Part shown: positions 63,683 to 64,000 of the stretch, piece after piece | Layout of the letters: every line of letters begins with the position of its first letter | Position numbering within the stretch: position 1 is the first letter of the stretch | Source of the DNA: Colivivens sp964452915 | GTDB lineage: Bacteria > Bacteroidota > Bacteroidia > Bacteroidales > Bacteroidaceae | DNA: 64,000 bases | Direction of reading: 5' to 3' | Assembly: GCA_964452915.1 (NCBI GenBank) | Contig: CAYVNW010000010.1 | Location: 4,082-68,081 of the forward strand | Position numbers and translations under genes: made by a program | Notes under the pieces: generated by a model | What the model was told of the DNA's origin: nothing | The model's database searches: none | Seen by the model: the letters and a program-made list of their open reading frames with translations, nothing else

Positions 63683-64000
63683 TTACATATATAGTGTGGA
63701 TTTTGCAAACGGAACGCACTCTCCGCCTATCAGAACTTTTTCTTGCTGATTCTCACAGTAAAGGACACCGCCACGCTCTGATGCCTGATATGCGGTAAGG
63801 CGTTTTTTTCCGAGCCTTTCACTCCAATAAGGAATGACATGGCAGTGGCCGGAGCCACAAACAGGGTCTTCTCTGATGCCACATTTGGGAGCAAAGGAAC
63901 GGGTCACAAAACTGAAGTCGTCATCATGTGCGGTAATATGGAACAACAAACCATCAAGTTTAGAAATGGTTTCAAGGTCAGGCTTGGCATTATAAACTAT
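63683..64000 (-). CDS. PhzF-family isomerase, 3' part (cut by window end)
   Basis: The visible 105 residues are the C-terminal domain of the family: FVTRSFAPKCGIREDPVCGSGHC, PYWSERLGKKRL and YQASERGGVL. The open frame continues past position 64000. Members isomerise or epimerise small metabolites; the substrate is unknown. It reads 5 bases ahead of the LysE gene in the same direction. Confidence 0.88.
   Translation of the reverse strand: MVYNAKPDLETISKLDGLLFHITAHDDDFSFVTRSFAPKCGIREDPVCGSGHCHVIPYWSERLGKKRLTAYQASERGGVLYCENQQEKVLIGGECVPFAKSTLYM

Overview
The window reads as chromosomal DNA of a Bacteroidales bacterium, most likely Prevotellaceae (Prevotella or Segatella-like). The reasons are many promoters of the Bacteroidetes type (TTTG, about 19 bases, TAnnTTTG), lipoproteins with acidic runs after the lipobox Cys, SusC/BtuB-style TonB receptors, a FeoA-FeoB fusion, a short Hc1-like protein, and a tmRNA tag of the Bacteroidales type. 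Species cannot be fixed from sequence reading alone. Base composition looks even; no rRNA, CRISPR array, IS element or prophage was seen.

Region 1 (1-3050) is gene-poor. It holds a 33-bp tandem repeat, a strong hairpin, a promoter followed by a short terminated transcript candidate, a truncated AAA-ATPase-like gene, one unrecognised ORF, and ssrA (tmRNA) on the minus strand with its own promoter and terminator.

Region 2 (3085-25960) is a cobalamin locus entirely on the minus strand. A promoter and a cobalamin riboswitch at 25.75-25.96 kb lead into: BtuB-like receptor, CbiK-like lipoprotein, BtuF-like binding protein, PduO-type adenosyltransferase, a second TonB receptor, CobJ-CbiC fusion, a frameshifted BspA-type LRR gene, CbiE-CbiT, CbiG-CbiF fusion, CbiJ-CbiD fusion, BtuC-like permease, a CbiA split into two ORFs, then CobU, CobT, CobS, CbiP, CobD-type aminotransferase and CbiB. 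Surface uptake, anaerobic corrin ring synthesis and nucleotide-loop assembly are thus encoded together. CbiL (precorrin-2 C20-methyltransferase), a BtuD ATPase and BluB are not in the window.

Region 3 (26.1-44.2 kb) is on the plus strand. An envelope and arabinan group (TlpA-like oxidoreductase, lipoprotein, GH51 arabinofuranosidase, RluA-type pseudouridine synthase) is followed by FeoAB and its small Cys-rich partner, a Rid-family protein, a membrane-anchored unknown, RsmG, an MBL hydrolase, a sigma-54 activator overlapping lptE, secG, a zinc-ribbon/FHA protein, two AraC regulators and NhaA.

Region 4 (44.2-51.0 kb) has a 570-base gap with a palindromic element, a cysteine desulfidase-family gene, a glycosyltransferase, and on the minus strand a DegT aminotransferase and an MG2-type surface protein.

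Region 5 (51.2-57.3 kb) holds the Hc1-like gene and a polyamine operon (speA-type decarboxylase, SpeE-like, SpeB-like, carboxynorspermidine synthase, nspC). The SpeE-like protein has lost an Asp of the usual active site and no SAM decarboxylase is present, so a non-standard aminopropyl chemistry is possible. Region 6 (57.4-64 kb) has a thioesterase, an M48 protease, tRNA-Lys, an ACT protein, a flavin reductase, a decayed TolC-RND efflux pair (10-bp duplication, nonsense codon, single-base loss, 5' truncation), a LysE exporter and the 3' end of a PhzF gene.
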